Shown: positions 40,806 to 49,631, counted from the first letter of the stretch. The stretch: DNA of 64,000 nucleotides from Verrucomicrobiia bacterium (GCA_035765895.1 DASTWL010000091.1:41565-105564); one strand, 5' to 3'. The notes: a model not told the origin generated them from the letters alone. Translations and numbers: made by a program.

Positions 40806-42326
40806 ATGCACGTGCCATCCGCCAAAACAGCCCCCGCCGCTCCCATGTCGGAGGCGCCCCTGAATGATTTGACCCTGATGATCCGCTCGCAGACGCCGCT
40901 GATCGCGGTGGAAAGCAACGAGGAATCGACCATTGTGAATCTGGCGCGCCGCATTGGGCAGCGCTTTCAGATGAAGGCATTTCGTTGGACGGTGACCGAA
41001 GGCTTGCAGGCCTTCGAGCCCTGCGACCAGCCCCTGAAGTCCGTGACCAAATCGCTCGAAGTGCTCACGCACATCAAAAGTGAGGCGCAATACTCGCTCT
41101 TCGTGCTGCTCGATTTTCATCCGTATTTGCAGGACGCCGTGCATGTGCGGCATCTGAAGGACATCGCCCTCAGCTACACCCGCCACCAATCCACGGTCGT
41201 GCTGGTGGGTTGTGCCCTGCAGGTGCCCGTCGAACTGCAACCGTTCACCGCCAAGTTTGAACTGCCGCTGCCGACGGAGGATGAATTGCGCGGCATCGTG
41301 GTGGATGTGGCGGCGGAATGGGGCGCGGCCCACGGCGAGCGCAACGTGCAAACCACCAACAAGGTGCTCGACCAGCTCGTGCGCAATCTGACCGGACTGA
41401 CCGCCACCGACGCGCGCCGCATCGCCTTCAAGGCCATCAACGACGACGGCATTATTTCCGAGTCCGACCTTCCCGAAGTGGCCCGCGCCAAATATGAACT
41501 GCTGGGCCGCGATGGCGTTCTGTCCTTTGAATACGAGACCTCGCGGTTCTCGGAGGTCGGCGGCATGCGGCGGCTCCGGCAATGGGTGGAAGTGCGGCGC
41601 GACTTCTTCCTCGGCAACACGTCCGTGGAACTGGATCCCCCGCGCGGCCTCCTGCTGCTGGGCGTGCAAGGATGCGGCAAGAGCCTGGCGGCGAAAGCCG
41701 TCGCCGGCATCTTCGGCGTTCCGCTGCTGCGCCTCGATTTTGGCGTGCTCTACAACAAGTATTACGGCGAAACGGAGCGCAATCTTCGCAAAGCCCTCGA
41801 AACCGCCGAGCTGATGTCACCATGCGTGTTGTGGATGGATGAAATTGAAAAGGGCGTGGCGGTGCAGAGTGATGACGACGGCCTTTCGCGCCGGGTTTTG
41901 GGCACGTTCCTCACATGGATGGCGGAGCATCGGAAGCCCGTCTTCATCGTGGCCACCGCCAATGACATCGCGCAGTTGCCGCCGGAACTCGTGCGCAAGG
42001 GCCGCTTCGATGAAATCTTCTTCGTGGACCTGCCGCCCGCCGGAAACCGCCGGGAAATTTTTGACATCCATTTTCGCAAGCGCGCCCTCGCTACAACCGC
42101 CTTCAATCTGGATCAACTGGTGGCGGCGACCGAGGGGTTCTCTGGCGCCGAAATTGAGCAGGCCATCGTATCCGCCATGTATGCCGCCCACGCGGCGAGC
42201 CGGCCGCTCAACGCAGACGATCTCATGAACGAAATCCAGCACACGCGGCCGTTGTCGGTGGTGATGGCGGAACGCGTGGCCGCCACGCGCGAGTGGGCCG
42301 CCGAGCGAACGGTGCCGTGCGACTGA
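40806..42326 (+). CDS. Ycf46-like AAA ATPase
   Basis: The ATG at 40806 is chosen (another at 40845); the long upstream extension has no family similarity. Residues 15-215 are the N-terminal degenerate AAA-like region of the Ycf46 group (LIAVESNEESTIVNLARRIG, FVLLDFHPYLQDAVHVRHLK). Walker A is LLLLGVQGCGKSLAAKAVAG and Walker B is CVLWMDEIEKGV. ATANDIAQLPPELVRKGRFD carries sensor 1 and the arginine finger. Ycf46 proteins are conserved in cyanobacteria and chloroplasts and are linked to CO2 use, but no biochemical role is settled. It is convergent with a MarR-like gene. Confidence 0.88.
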   Translation: MHVPSAKTAPAAPMSEAPLNDLTLMIRSQTPLIAVESNEESTIVNLARRIGQRFQMKAFRWTVTEGLQAFEPCDQPLKSVTKSLEVLTHIKSEAQYSLFVLLDFHPYLQDAVHVRHLKDIALSYTRHQSTVVLVGCALQVPVELQPFTAKFELPLPTEDELRGIVVDVAAEWGAAHGERNVQTTNKVLDQLVRNLTGLTATDARRIAFKAINDDGIISESDLPEVARAKYELLGRDGVLSFEYETSRFSEVGGMRRLRQWVEVRRDFFLGNTSVELDPPRGLLLLGVQGCGKSLAAKAVAGIFGVPLLRLDFGVLYNKYYGETERNLRKALETAELMSPCVLWMDEIEKGVAVQSDDDGLSRRVLGTFLTWMAEHRKPVFIVATANDIAQLPPELVRKGRFDEIFFVDLPPAGNRREIFDIHFRKRALATTAFNLDQLVAATEGFSGAEIEQAIVSAMYAAHAASRPLNADDLMNEIQHTRPLSVVMAERVAATREWAAERTVPCD

Positions 42327-42341
42327 CGATCCCACGGCCGC

Positions 42342-42941
42342 TCACAACAGACTGACGGGCAGTTCCTCCACCGGCTCCGGCGCGGCCTTCGTGGCCGTGG
42401 TGGTTGCGGTCGGCACAACTTCGTGACGGTAACCTTGGGGTTCGCGCTTCGCCTTGCGCCGCTTGCGTTCTCCGCCGAGCAACAAGCGCAACTTTCGCAA
42501 CGTCTCCGCCGCCGCCTTTACTTCCGTTTCCGAGGTGTGCGGCAGCAAGGTCGCCACCAGGCCGGCCTCGCGCTGGTTGGCCGCGTTCAACAACTCGCGG
42601 CCCGCCGGCGTCAAACCGACCAGGTCTGACCGCTTGTGCCCCGGATTGGCTACGAACTCGACGTAACCAGCTTCGGCCAGGCGATTCACGAGCACCTGGA
42701 TGTTCTGCCGGGAGGTGCTGCGAATGTGCGCCAGCACGGGAACGGTTTGCGAACCATTCAACTGAAGGCTTTGCAGCAGAATCCGCCCGCTTGCCGAAAG
42801 TGGTTCGCCGCGATGCGTGTGCCGCGCCTGATGCTTCAGGTAATTGGCCAGATCGACTGCCTCCTCGAACAAGAACTCCAGTTCGTCACGAATGGAATCA
42901 TCGTCAGCAGCAGTTTTGTTGTCGGATTGCGCATCGCTCAT
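42342..42941 (-). CDS. MarR-like winged-helix transcriptional regulator
   Basis: The ATG at 42941 gives MSDAQSDNKTAADDD; a longer frame runs through the operator. Residues 45-140 form a winged helix: GRILLQSLQLNGSQTVPVLA, STSRQNIQVLVNRLAEAGYV (recognition helix) and DLVGLTPAGRELLNAANQRE (wing and last helix). The C-terminus is a basic, Pro/Thr-rich tail (GERKRRKAKREPQGYR) unusual for MarR. A perfect 16-bp palindrome 18 bases upstream of the start, overlapping TTGACA, points to autorepression. The effector is unknown. Confidence 0.85.
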   Translation of the reverse strand: MSDAQSDNKTAADDDSIRDELEFLFEEAVDLANYLKHQARHTHRGEPLSASGRILLQSLQLNGSQTVPVLAHIRSTSRQNIQVLVNRLAEAGYVEFVANPGHKRSDLVGLTPAGRELLNAANQREAGLVATLLPHTSETEVKAAAETLRKLRLLLGGERKRRKAKREPQGYRHEVVPTATTTATKAAPEPVEELPVSLL

Positions 42942-42959
42942 GCGTCGAGTTGAGCAATA

Positions 42960-42976
42960 TGACAATGCATTGTCAA
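42960..42976 (-). promoter_or_regulatory. Palindromic operator overlapping the -35 of the MarR-like gene
   Basis: TGACAATGCATTGTCA (42960-42975) is a perfect 16-bp palindrome. With one more base it supplies the -35 hexamer TTGACA on the minus strand. A clear -10 is not visible at 16-18 bases. Confidence 0.75.
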
Positions 42977-43067
42977 TCTGACGGAACTGAACGGGCATCC
43001 GGCCTAGCCGACCGAACTCGTGAGAAGATTAAGATCCGTCCAGTAAAAGACGCCCCACAGGATAGGT

Positions 43068-43081
43068 GGGACGCCTGTCCC
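43068..43081. terminator. Small hairpin after leuB
   Basis: GGGAC (43068-43072) pairs with GTCCC (43077-43081) around GCCT, 21 bases past the leuB stop. There is no T-run; it may be a dispersed repeat rather than a terminator. Confidence 0.3.
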
Positions 43082-43101
43082 GCTTCCAACCAGGTCCGCG
43101 A

Positions 43102-44205
43102 CTAAATCGCCGCCGCAATTGCGTCGCCCATCTCGCGGGTGCCGACCTTCTTCGCGCCGGTTTCACTGGCGCTGAAGATGTCGCCCGTGCGGTTGCCCGC
43201 CGCGATGGCTTTGCCGACCGCCGCTTCGACGGCCGCCGCCGCTTCGTTCAACCCGAAGCTGTGCCGCAGCATCAGCGCCGTGGACAGGATTTGTGCAATG
43301 GGATTCGCCAGGTTCTTGCCCGCGATGTCCGGCGCAGTGCCGCCGGCGGGTTCGTAGAAGCCAAAGGTCTTTTCGCCGCTCGTCGCGCCAAGGCTCGCGC
43401 TGGGAAGCATGCCGAGCGAACCGGCCAGCGCCGCCGCCTCATCGCTGAGAATGTCGCCAAACATGTTTTCGCAGAGCATCACGTCGAACTGCGTCGGGCG
43501 CAGCATGAGCTGCATCGCGCCGTTGTCCACGAACATGTGTTCCAGCGCCACGTCCGGATATTCCTTGCCGATGCGCGTCACCACGTCGCGCCAGAGCACG
43601 CCGTTTTCCAGCACGTTCGCCTTGTCGATGCTCGTCACTTTCTTGCGCCGCAACCGCGCCGCACGAAATGCCACATGCGCGATGCGTTCGATCTCGGGCG
43701 TCGTGTAAACCATCGTGTCGATGGCGCGGTGTCCGCCGTCAATCGCTTCGGTCTTCTTCGGCTGGCCGAAATACATGCCGCCCGTCAGCTCGCGCACCAC
43801 GAGGATGTCAATGCCGTCGCCCTGCCGCTCGGGACGCAGCGGGCACGCGTGGGCCAGCGCCTTGGGCAATTGCACCGGCCGCAGGTTCGCGAACAGGCCG
43901 AATTCCTTGCGGATGCGCAATAGCGCCGCGCGCTCGGGGCGCTCTTCCTTGGGAATTGTCGGGTCGCGGTCCGGCAGGCCGACCGAGCCAAAGAGGATCG
44001 AGTCCGACTGCTTGCACAGCGCGAGCGTGGCGTCAGGCAGCGCCTTGCCGGCGGCATCAATGCCCGCCCAGCCGACGGGCGCCTCGGTGAGGTTCAGCGT
44101 GAAACCGAATTTCTTTTCCGTGGCGCGGAGCACCTTGATGGCCTCGCGCATGACTTCCGGTCCGATGCCGTCGCCGGCGAGCGCTGCGATATTGAATGTC
44201 TTCAT
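43102..44205 (-). CDS. leuB: 3-isopropylmalate dehydrogenase
   Basis: The protein has 367 residues. IAALAGDGIGPEVMREAIKV is the family N-terminus, LLRIRKEFGLFANLRPVQL the substrate-binding Arg region, VTSIDKANVLE the Lys/Asn catalytic strand, and FDVMLCENMFGDILSDEAAA the metal-binding Asp segment. EPAGGTAPDIAGKNLANPIA is the NAD-binding adenine loop; together these separate it from isocitrate dehydrogenase. It oxidises and decarboxylates 3-isopropylmalate in leucine synthesis. No leuA or leuCD is in the window. Confidence 0.95.
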   Translation of the reverse strand: MKTFNIAALAGDGIGPEVMREAIKVLRATEKKFGFTLNLTEAPVGWAGIDAAGKALPDATLALCKQSDSILFGSVGLPDRDPTIPKEERPERAALLRIRKEFGLFANLRPVQLPKALAHACPLRPERQGDGIDILVVRELTGGMYFGQPKKTEAIDGGHRAIDTMVYTTPEIERIAHVAFRAARLRRKKVTSIDKANVLENGVLWRDVVTRIGKEYPDVALEHMFVDNGAMQLMLRPTQFDVMLCENMFGDILSDEAAALAGSLGMLPSASLGATSGEKTFGFYEPAGGTAPDIAGKNLANPIAQILSTALMLRHSFGLNEAAAAVEAAVGKAIAAGNRTGDIFSASETGAKKVGTREMGDAIAAAI

Positions 44206-44381
44206 GCGATTTTGAGCTGTCTGAATCTCAATTTGGAATTCAGGAAAGCCGGATCAGATGGGGGCCGGTCTGGCTTTGCTGATTCCCAAATCCTAATCAG
44301 GGACGCGCAGCTTAGGTAACGCGGCCAGAGTGGCAAAGGATTTTTCGTGCCCGTCGTCAACCCGCCTGCTTCACTGCGCAC

Positions 44382-44897
44382 ATGGCGCTGCCCTACAAGA
44401 TTTCAACGCTGCTTTACTGCTTCAATGACCGCGATGAAATCCTGCTGCTCGAACGCGCGCAGGAGCCGAATCACGGCTTGTGGAGTCCGCCCGGCGGCAA
44501 GCTGCACACGGACGACGGCGAATCCCCTTACGCCTGTGCCTGCCGGGAAGCGCACGAGGAAATGGGGTTGTCACTGGCCCCGTCGGATCTGCATCTCACC
44601 GGGCTCATCAGCGAGCACGGTTACCAGGGCAACGCACACTGGTTGATGTTCCTGTTCGAGGTGAAGCGGCGGCTCCAGGTGCTGCCGCCGCCCATGAAGG
44701 AGGGGCGATTTGGTTTTTTCCCGCGCGCCGCACTGGCCGGTTTGCGTCTGCCGCAGACGGACGCGGAGAGCATCTGGCCGCTGTTCTGGCGGCATCGCGG
44801 CGGCTTCTTTGCCGCGCACTGCCATTGTCATGCCGACGGCCGCAACGCGTGGACGGTGGAGCAGAGTGTCGGCGACGCGAACTCCGGGGACTGTTGA
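44382..44897 (+). CDS. Nudix hydrolase
   Basis: The protein has 171 residues. LWSPPGGKLHTDDGESPYAC continuing to ACREAHEEMGL is a Nudix box, with REAHEEMG intact but two extra residues between the first Gly and first Glu compared with the standard GX5E. The N-terminal strand ALPYKISTLLYCFNDRDEIL is similar to MutT-type proteins. The C-terminal third has HCHCHADGRNAW, possibly a metal-binding element. The substrate is a nucleoside diphosphate derivative by family; which one is unknown. Confidence 0.87.
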   Translation: MALPYKISTLLYCFNDRDEILLLERAQEPNHGLWSPPGGKLHTDDGESPYACACREAHEEMGLSLAPSDLHLTGLISEHGYQGNAHWLMFLFEVKRRLQVLPPPMKEGRFGFFPRAALAGLRLPQTDAESIWPLFWRHRGGFFAAHCHCHADGRNAWTVEQSVGDANSGDC

Positions 44898-44929
44898 GCA
44901 GCACGCCGCGCCGCCAACGCCAGCCTCGT

Positions 44930-46660
44930 TCAATCGACGGGCAATTTAACCACGATGGTCGTTCCCGCCCCGGGCACGGAGAGAATGCTGATCTGGCCGC
45001 GGTGCGTTTCAATGATGCGCCCGACAATGGCGAGGCCAAGACCGGTTCCCTTGCGCTTGGTGGTTTTCAGCAGGGATTTGAAGGCGCCGCGCCGCTCCTC
45101 GGCCGTCATGCCGTGGCCGGTATCGCGAAATTGAATCTGCACCCAGCGTCCGCTGCCGCCGTCTTGATCCGCGGGCGCCTCGCTCGTTGAAATGGTCAGC
45201 TGCCCGCCGTTGGGCATGGCTTCGAGCGCGTTGAGCGAGAGGTTCAGAAAGACCTGCTCCAGTTGCGTCGCGTCGGCGGAAACCAGTGGCAAGTCGGGCT
45301 GCAATTCGCGCACGCATTCGACGCCCTGGTTCTTCAGCTTGTGCCGCATCAGCAGGTGCAGTTCCTCGAGCAAACGGTTCAAATCCACCGGGGCAAGCTG
45401 CGGCTCCGTCGTGCGCGACAGCGCGAGCACCTGTTCCACGATGCGGTTCAGCAGGTCAATTTTCTCGCTGATGATGCGGGCATCCGTCGCGCGCGGGTCC
45501 GCCTCGGGAAATTTCAAATCCAGCGAGTGATAGAGCATCTTCATCACGGTCAGCGGATTGCGGATTTCATGGGCGACCTCCGCCGCCAGCAGGCCGAGGG
45601 CGGACAGCTTTTCGTTCTGCCGCAGGTGCTCCTCCACATCCACAACGCGTTCGTAAAGGCGGGCCTTTTCGATGGCGATGGCGGAAAGTTCGGCAAAAAT
45701 GGACAGGATCCGCACTTCCTCGTTGGAAAAATTGTAAGGGGATCCGGTGTAAACGTTGAGTGCGCCAATGGCGCGGCCGGAGAACAGCAGCGGCACGCTC
45801 AACAGCGAAACCAGCCCCTCGCGCCGGGCAATGTCCACGTTTTGATACTGGCCGGCGGCCTGGACATTCTCGAGCTGCAGGGGTTTACGGCGACGGACCA
45901 CCACGCCGACAAAACTTTCCTCCACCGTCAACCGCGACTTGGTGATGTAGGCCTCGCCCGCGCCGTAGCTGGCCCGCAAATCGAGCCAGGCGCGGCTCTC
46001 ATCGAGCAGCATCAACGAGCACATCTTGGCCCGCATCAGTTCGCAGGCGTCACGCGTGATGGCATTCAGGGCGTCGTCCAGGTTGATGGCCGAATTGATG
46101 GTCCGGCTGACGTTGGTGAGCGATTCAAAGAGGCGCGCCTTCTGCCGCAACTGTTCGTAAAGCCAGGTGTTGCGGATGACTTCCGCCGCCTGCCGCGCCA
46201 GTTCCTGCAACAGTTCCTGATCACGATCATTGAAGGCCTCCGCCGCGTGGGAATCGACATTCAGCACGCCGCGCACTTCGCCGTTCACCTCCAGCGGCAC
46301 GGCCAGCTCGGACTGGATTTGCGGCAGCAGACTCACGTAACGGCGGTCGCTGGCCACATCCCCCGTCCGCACGGGCTGGCCCGACTTCGCCACCCAGCCC
46401 GTGATGCCCTCGCCGACCCGCAGCTTGAGTTTGAGCGCCGGCGCGGGCAGGCCGATGGACGCCTGGATTTCCAGCAGGCCGGTATTCGGATTGATCAACG
46501 ATACGGAGCCGCTCGACGCCCGCATCGCCTTGACCGCCTCGCTCACGATCAGTTGCAACGCCGCCTCGGGTTCGAGGGTGGAGTGGATGGTCTGGCTGAT
46601 CTGATACAGCAGCGTGAGGCGTTCGTATTGAGCCTTGAGGGTGGCGAGTTCGGAGTTCAT
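44930..46660 (-). CDS. GAF-GAF sensor histidine kinase
   Basis: The protein has 576 residues without membrane segments. Two GAF domains occupy about 15-165 (RVGEGITGWVAKSGQPVRTG) and 180-335 (SFVGVVVRRRKPLQLENVQA). The dimerisation helix has the H-box EVAHEIRNPLT with His364. The ATPase lobe shows LNLSLNALEAMPNGG (N-box), FRDTGHGM (G1) and GTGLGLAIVGRII (G2). No response regulator gene is adjacent. It starts six bases after the LptF/G-like gene on the same strand, so both may be cotranscribed. The signal is unknown. Confidence 0.92.
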   Translation of the reverse strand: MNSELATLKAQYERLTLLYQISQTIHSTLEPEAALQLIVSEAVKAMRASSGSVSLINPNTGLLEIQASIGLPAPALKLKLRVGEGITGWVAKSGQPVRTGDVASDRRYVSLLPQIQSELAVPLEVNGEVRGVLNVDSHAAEAFNDRDQELLQELARQAAEVIRNTWLYEQLRQKARLFESLTNVSRTINSAINLDDALNAITRDACELMRAKMCSLMLLDESRAWLDLRASYGAGEAYITKSRLTVEESFVGVVVRRRKPLQLENVQAAGQYQNVDIARREGLVSLLSVPLLFSGRAIGALNVYTGSPYNFSNEEVRILSIFAELSAIAIEKARLYERVVDVEEHLRQNEKLSALGLLAAEVAHEIRNPLTVMKMLYHSLDLKFPEADPRATDARIISEKIDLLNRIVEQVLALSRTTEPQLAPVDLNRLLEELHLLMRHKLKNQGVECVRELQPDLPLVSADATQLEQVFLNLSLNALEAMPNGGQLTISTSEAPADQDGGSGRWVQIQFRDTGHGMTAEERRGAFKSLLKTTKRKGTGLGLAIVGRIIETHRGQISILSVPGAGTTIVVKLPVD

Positions 46661-46666
46661 GGCGGT

Positions 46667-47791
46667 TCACCGAACGCGGCTGATCAGGAACAACGCGGCC
46701 CCGCCAAAGACCAGATTGGGCAGCCACGCGGCCAGCCAGGGCGGCAGGAATCCGCCGCTGCCGAACGCGAGCGCCAGTTGTTGCAGCACAAAGTAGGCGA
46801 AGCAGATGAAAATGCTGCTGGCTACGCCCGCGAAAATGTTTCGGCGGCCTGAGGCCGCGCCGAACGGCAGGGCGATCAACACCACGACGGCGCACGTCCA
46901 GGGCGCGGCAATCCGGCCGTGCAGCTTGGTGTAAAGCCAGGCGCGATCCGCCGGCAGCAGCGTGGGATGCAGCCGCAGATAATCCAGCAGGTCAACCAGC
47001 GGAATGTCGGCCCGCTTCGCCCGCCGGATGCTCAGGCCGTTGCTGATCTTCACTTCGCTCCGAATCTGTTCGGGCGGCTCCTTTAATTCAGCCACGGCGA
47101 GATAATTCGTTTTCAAGAACGGGACCAGGGTCGGGTCCGTCGGCGAAGTCTGGCGCAATTCGCTGACGTTGGAGAAGGCCCAGCCGCCATTCGTGTAACG
47201 GCCCTGTTCGGCGTAGAGCACCGCCCACGTCCCGTCCGGCAACGGCCAGGTCACGTTGAGCCGGGTCATTTCACCACTCTTCAGGTTGTAGGTGCCGATC
47301 TGCCACCGGTGACGTTCCCGGGCGTTGTAAAAACCCAGGTTGCGCACCAGCTCGGCTTCGCCGGATTGCCCGGCCGGCCGAATGCGGCGCGTCAGCAGGT
47401 CGTCCGCCAGCGCGGTGGTCCGCGGCACAACCAGCTCATTCAACGCGAACAGGACCAGGCTGAAGGTCAAACCCACGCCAAGGTAAGGCGCGGCCAGCCG
47501 CCACAGGCTGACCCCCGCCGCGCGGATCGCGGTGATTTCGTTGTGGCGGGCGTGGTGCGTCAGCGCGTAGAGCAGGGCGAGCAGCAAGGCGACGGGCAGC
47601 ACGATGACGAGAATTTCCGGCGTGCTGGCGAGATAATATTCCGCAATGTCCGGGCCGTGCATCTTGGCCTTCTGAAATTCCGCCAGTTGCGCGAAGAGAT
47701 CGAAGGCGACCCAGAAGGTCAAAATGCCGCCCAGGCAAAAAACCAGGGGCAGGAGCAATTCGCGCAGAAGATAGCGGTCCAGCAGACGCAT
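46667..47791 (-). CDS. LptF/LptG family lipopolysaccharide transport permease
   Basis: The ATG at 47791 gives MRLLDRYLLRELLLPLVFCL, the typical first membrane helix; the longer frame covers a repeat region. Further helices include ILVIVLPVALLLALLYALT, YLGVGLTFSLVLFALNELVV, and three near the C-terminus. A periplasmic beta-jelly-roll lies between helices 3 and 4. The protein (YjgP/YjgQ family) works with LptB to extract LPS from the inner membrane. Only one of the two paralogues is present here. It fits a Gram-negative envelope. Confidence 0.9.
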   Translation of the reverse strand: MRLLDRYLLRELLLPLVFCLGGILTFWVAFDLFAQLAEFQKAKMHGPDIAEYYLASTPEILVIVLPVALLLALLYALTHHARHNEITAIRAAGVSLWRLAAPYLGVGLTFSLVLFALNELVVPRTTALADDLLTRRIRPAGQSGEAELVRNLGFYNARERHRWQIGTYNLKSGEMTRLNVTWPLPDGTWAVLYAEQGRYTNGGWAFSNVSELRQTSPTDPTLVPFLKTNYLAVAELKEPPEQIRSEVKISNGLSIRRAKRADIPLVDLLDYLRLHPTLLPADRAWLYTKLHGRIAAPWTCAVVVLIALPFGAASGRRNIFAGVASSIFICFAYFVLQQLALAFGSGGFLPPWLAAWLPNLVFGGAALFLISRVR

Positions 47792-47864
47792 CGCCGGGAA
47801 GCTAACGGTGCTCCCCCTCGGGCTCAAGCCTTCCGCCGGGGCGGCGGGGAGCATATCGGCGGTC

Positions 47865-47886
47865 GGAGCACCGGTCTCCGACCGGC
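47865..47886 (+). repeat. REP-like palindrome, covarying copy 2
   Basis: GGAGCACCGGTCTCCGACCG plus GC: the arms CCGGTC/GACCGG pair around TCC. Compared with the other copies both stem sides have changed together. Confidence 0.55.
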
Positions 47887-47954
47887 TTTGGGTGGCCAAA
47901 CTTGGTTCCGCGTTCTTCCCGTAACGAGCCACGCCGGAGGCTCCCACGGTTTAA

Positions 47955-47976
47955 GCCGACCGGAGGTCGGCGCTCC
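47955..47976 (-). repeat. REP-like palindrome, copy 3
   Basis: This is the inverse of copy 1 with one base different in the loop (TCC instead of TCT). Copies 2 and 3 face each other across about 70 bases, as paired REP units often do. Confidence 0.65.
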
Positions 47977-48042
47977 GGGCGGCGGATGGGGCCGGCCAAA
48001 CCACTCTCGACAGTGCTGAACAACCGGAATAGTGTCGCGGGT

Positions 48043-48660
48043 GTGAAGCATGATAGCCCTCAATGGGTGCAGTTCATCTCATGTTGGTCATTCCTGCGTC
48101 AAAGCATCTTCGCCGGTTTCGTCACAGTGCTTGGACTGCTGCTGTTCGTAGGCTGTGGCACTACCACCATAAACGGCAACTCGAAGCCAGCGATTTCTGT
48201 TACCATCCCGTATGGCTCGCATGATTCGCTCCGGCCCTTCCGCCCTTACAGCAGACACGGAAATAATTTTTTTGTTCTGCTGACCAACGTAAGCAAGAAA
48301 CCAGTTCGGGTATGGCAGGAGTGGTGTAGTTGGGGTTACTACTCACTAAAGTTTGAAGCGTTCGGGGAGGACGGAAAGAGACATTTAATTAAAAGGAAAC
48401 CTACAAGCTTTTACGCCAATTTTCCCGATTGTGTTGAGCTTCCCCCGGGAGAATCAGTTGTGTGGCGTGTTGAACTTGATCCTTCGGAGTGGGTGGATTT
48501 GTCATGGCTGGCAACGAACAAAGTAGAGCATGTCAAACTACGGGCAATTTACAGCGTGGATACTGATGAAGAAAGCAAGCGATATGATGTGTGGGTTGGA
48601 TGCTCGTCATCTCGTATGTATGATTTTATTTTGAGCCAGCCAAGCATCCCCGTCAAATAA
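48043..48660 (+). CDS. Putative lipoprotein of unknown function, low-GC
   Basis: The start is uncertain; GTG 48043 or 48067 precede the signal peptide. SIFAGFVTVLGLLLFVGCGT has a lipobox-like FVGC. The remaining 165 residues look like one beta-sandwich (NFFVLLTNVSKKPVRVWQEW, VELPPGESVVWRVELDPSEW). No family is recognised. The base composition is clearly less GC-rich than both flanks and codon use is different (many AAA, TTT, GAT), which suggests recent acquisition. It is flanked by REP-like repeats upstream and a bidirectional terminator downstream. Confidence 0.65.
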   Translation: MKHDSPQWVQFISCWSFLRQSIFAGFVTVLGLLLFVGCGTTTINGNSKPAISVTIPYGSHDSLRPFRPYSRHGNNFFVLLTNVSKKPVRVWQEWCSWGYYSLKFEAFGEDGKRHLIKRKPTSFYANFPDCVELPPGESVVWRVELDPSEWVDLSWLATNKVEHVKLRAIYSVDTDEESKRYDVWVGCSSSRMYDFILSQPSIPVK

Positions 48661-48730
48661 GTGAACCAAGCATTCCAGCCTTTTACCACGGTGTCAGGGT
48701 TTGTTCTGCATTCTCTTCTGCAACTCTAAA

Positions 48731-48760
48731 ACAAAAACCGGCGTCACCTGACGCCGGTTT
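48731..48760 (-). terminator. Intrinsic terminator after sufC
   Basis: An 11-bp perfect stem (48735-48745 with 48750-48760, loop ACCT) is followed by TTTTTGT on the minus strand. It lies 21 bases beyond the sufC stop. It may also serve the convergent lipoprotein gene. Confidence 0.85.
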
Positions 48761-48781
48761 GCGCAAAGTCTGTCCGTCTGC

Positions 48782-49555
48782 TTAGGCCGTGATGGCGGCT
48801 TCCTTCAGCAGCCAGTCGTAGCCCTTCTCTTCCAGTTCGAGCGCGAGCTCCTTGCCGCCGGTGCGAATGATGCGGCCGTCCGCCAGCACATGGACGAAGT
48901 CCGGAACGATGTAATTGAGCAGCCGCTGGTAATGCGTGATGAGCAGTTGCGAGCGTTCCTTGGACCGCAGCTTGTTGACGCCGTCGGCCACAATGCGCAG
49001 GGCGTCGATGTCGAGGCCGGAGTCCGTCTCGTCCAAAATGGCCAGCACGGGTTCCAGCACGGCCATCTGGAAAATTTCATTCCGCTTCTTTTCGCCACCG
49101 GAAAAACCTTCATTCACGGAACGCTTGAGCAGGTCGTCGCGCAGCTCGAGCAGCTTCATCTTTTCTTTGACCAGGGTCAGAAACTCCATCGCGTCCAGTT
49201 CGGGCTGGCCGTGGTGTTTGCGGATTTCATTCAGCGCGGCCTTCAAAAAGTAGGTGCTGTTCACGCCGGGGATTTCAACCGGATATTGGAAGGCCAGAAA
49301 CACGCCTTCGCGGGCGCGTTCTTCAGGATCGAGGTCGAGGAGGTCCTGGCCCTTGAAGCAGACTTCGCCGCCGGTAATGTCATAACCTTCGCGCCCGGCC
49401 AGCACGCTCGCGAGCGTGCTCTTGCCGGAGCCGTTGGGGCCCATCACCGCGTGCACTTCACCGGGATAGATGGTCAGGTTGATGCCTTTGAGGATTTGCT
49501 TGCCCTCAACGCCGGCGCTGAGGTTTTTGATTTCCAGAATCGGTTGCTTGCTCAT
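48782..49555 (-). CDS. sufC: Fe-S cluster assembly ATPase SufC
   Basis: The ATG at 49555 gives MSKQPILEIKNLSAGVEGKQ, the usual SufC N-terminus. Walker A is VMGPNGSGKSTLASVLAG, the ABC signature is NEGFSGGEKKRNEIFQMAVL, and Walker B is LAILDETDSGLDIDALR, all in SufC-specific form. SufC drives the SufBCD scaffold in Fe-S assembly. A GxxExxY cassette with 27-bp repeats stands between it and sufB. No sufD or sufS follows; the transcript ends at a strong terminator. Confidence 0.95.
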   Translation of the reverse strand: MSKQPILEIKNLSAGVEGKQILKGINLTIYPGEVHAVMGPNGSGKSTLASVLAGREGYDITGGEVCFKGQDLLDLDPEERAREGVFLAFQYPVEIPGVNSTYFLKAALNEIRKHHGQPELDAMEFLTLVKEKMKLLELRDDLLKRSVNEGFSGGEKKRNEIFQMAVLEPVLAILDETDSGLDIDALRIVADGVNKLRSKERSQLLITHYQRLLNYIVPDFVHVLADGRIIRTGGKELALELEEKGYDWLLKEAAITA

Positions 49556-49572
49556 GTTTGAAATCTCTTCCA

Positions 49573-49599
49573 GCCACGGATTGAACACGGATGAAACAC
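49573..49599 (+). repeat. Left inverted repeat of GxxExxY cassette 2
   Basis: GCCACGGATTGAACACGGAT plus GAAACAC is the exact inverse of 50011-50037 (27 of 27). It contains the short direct repeat ACACGGAT and ends 18 bases before the sufC start. Confidence 0.9.
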
Positions 49600-49631
49600 G
49601 GATTCAACTTGATCAGTGCTTCATCTGCGCT

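Noticed and set aside
45263..46852. A 529-codon plus-strand frame opposite the GAF histidine kinase
   Set aside because: No motifs; the kinase frame has all H, N and G boxes.
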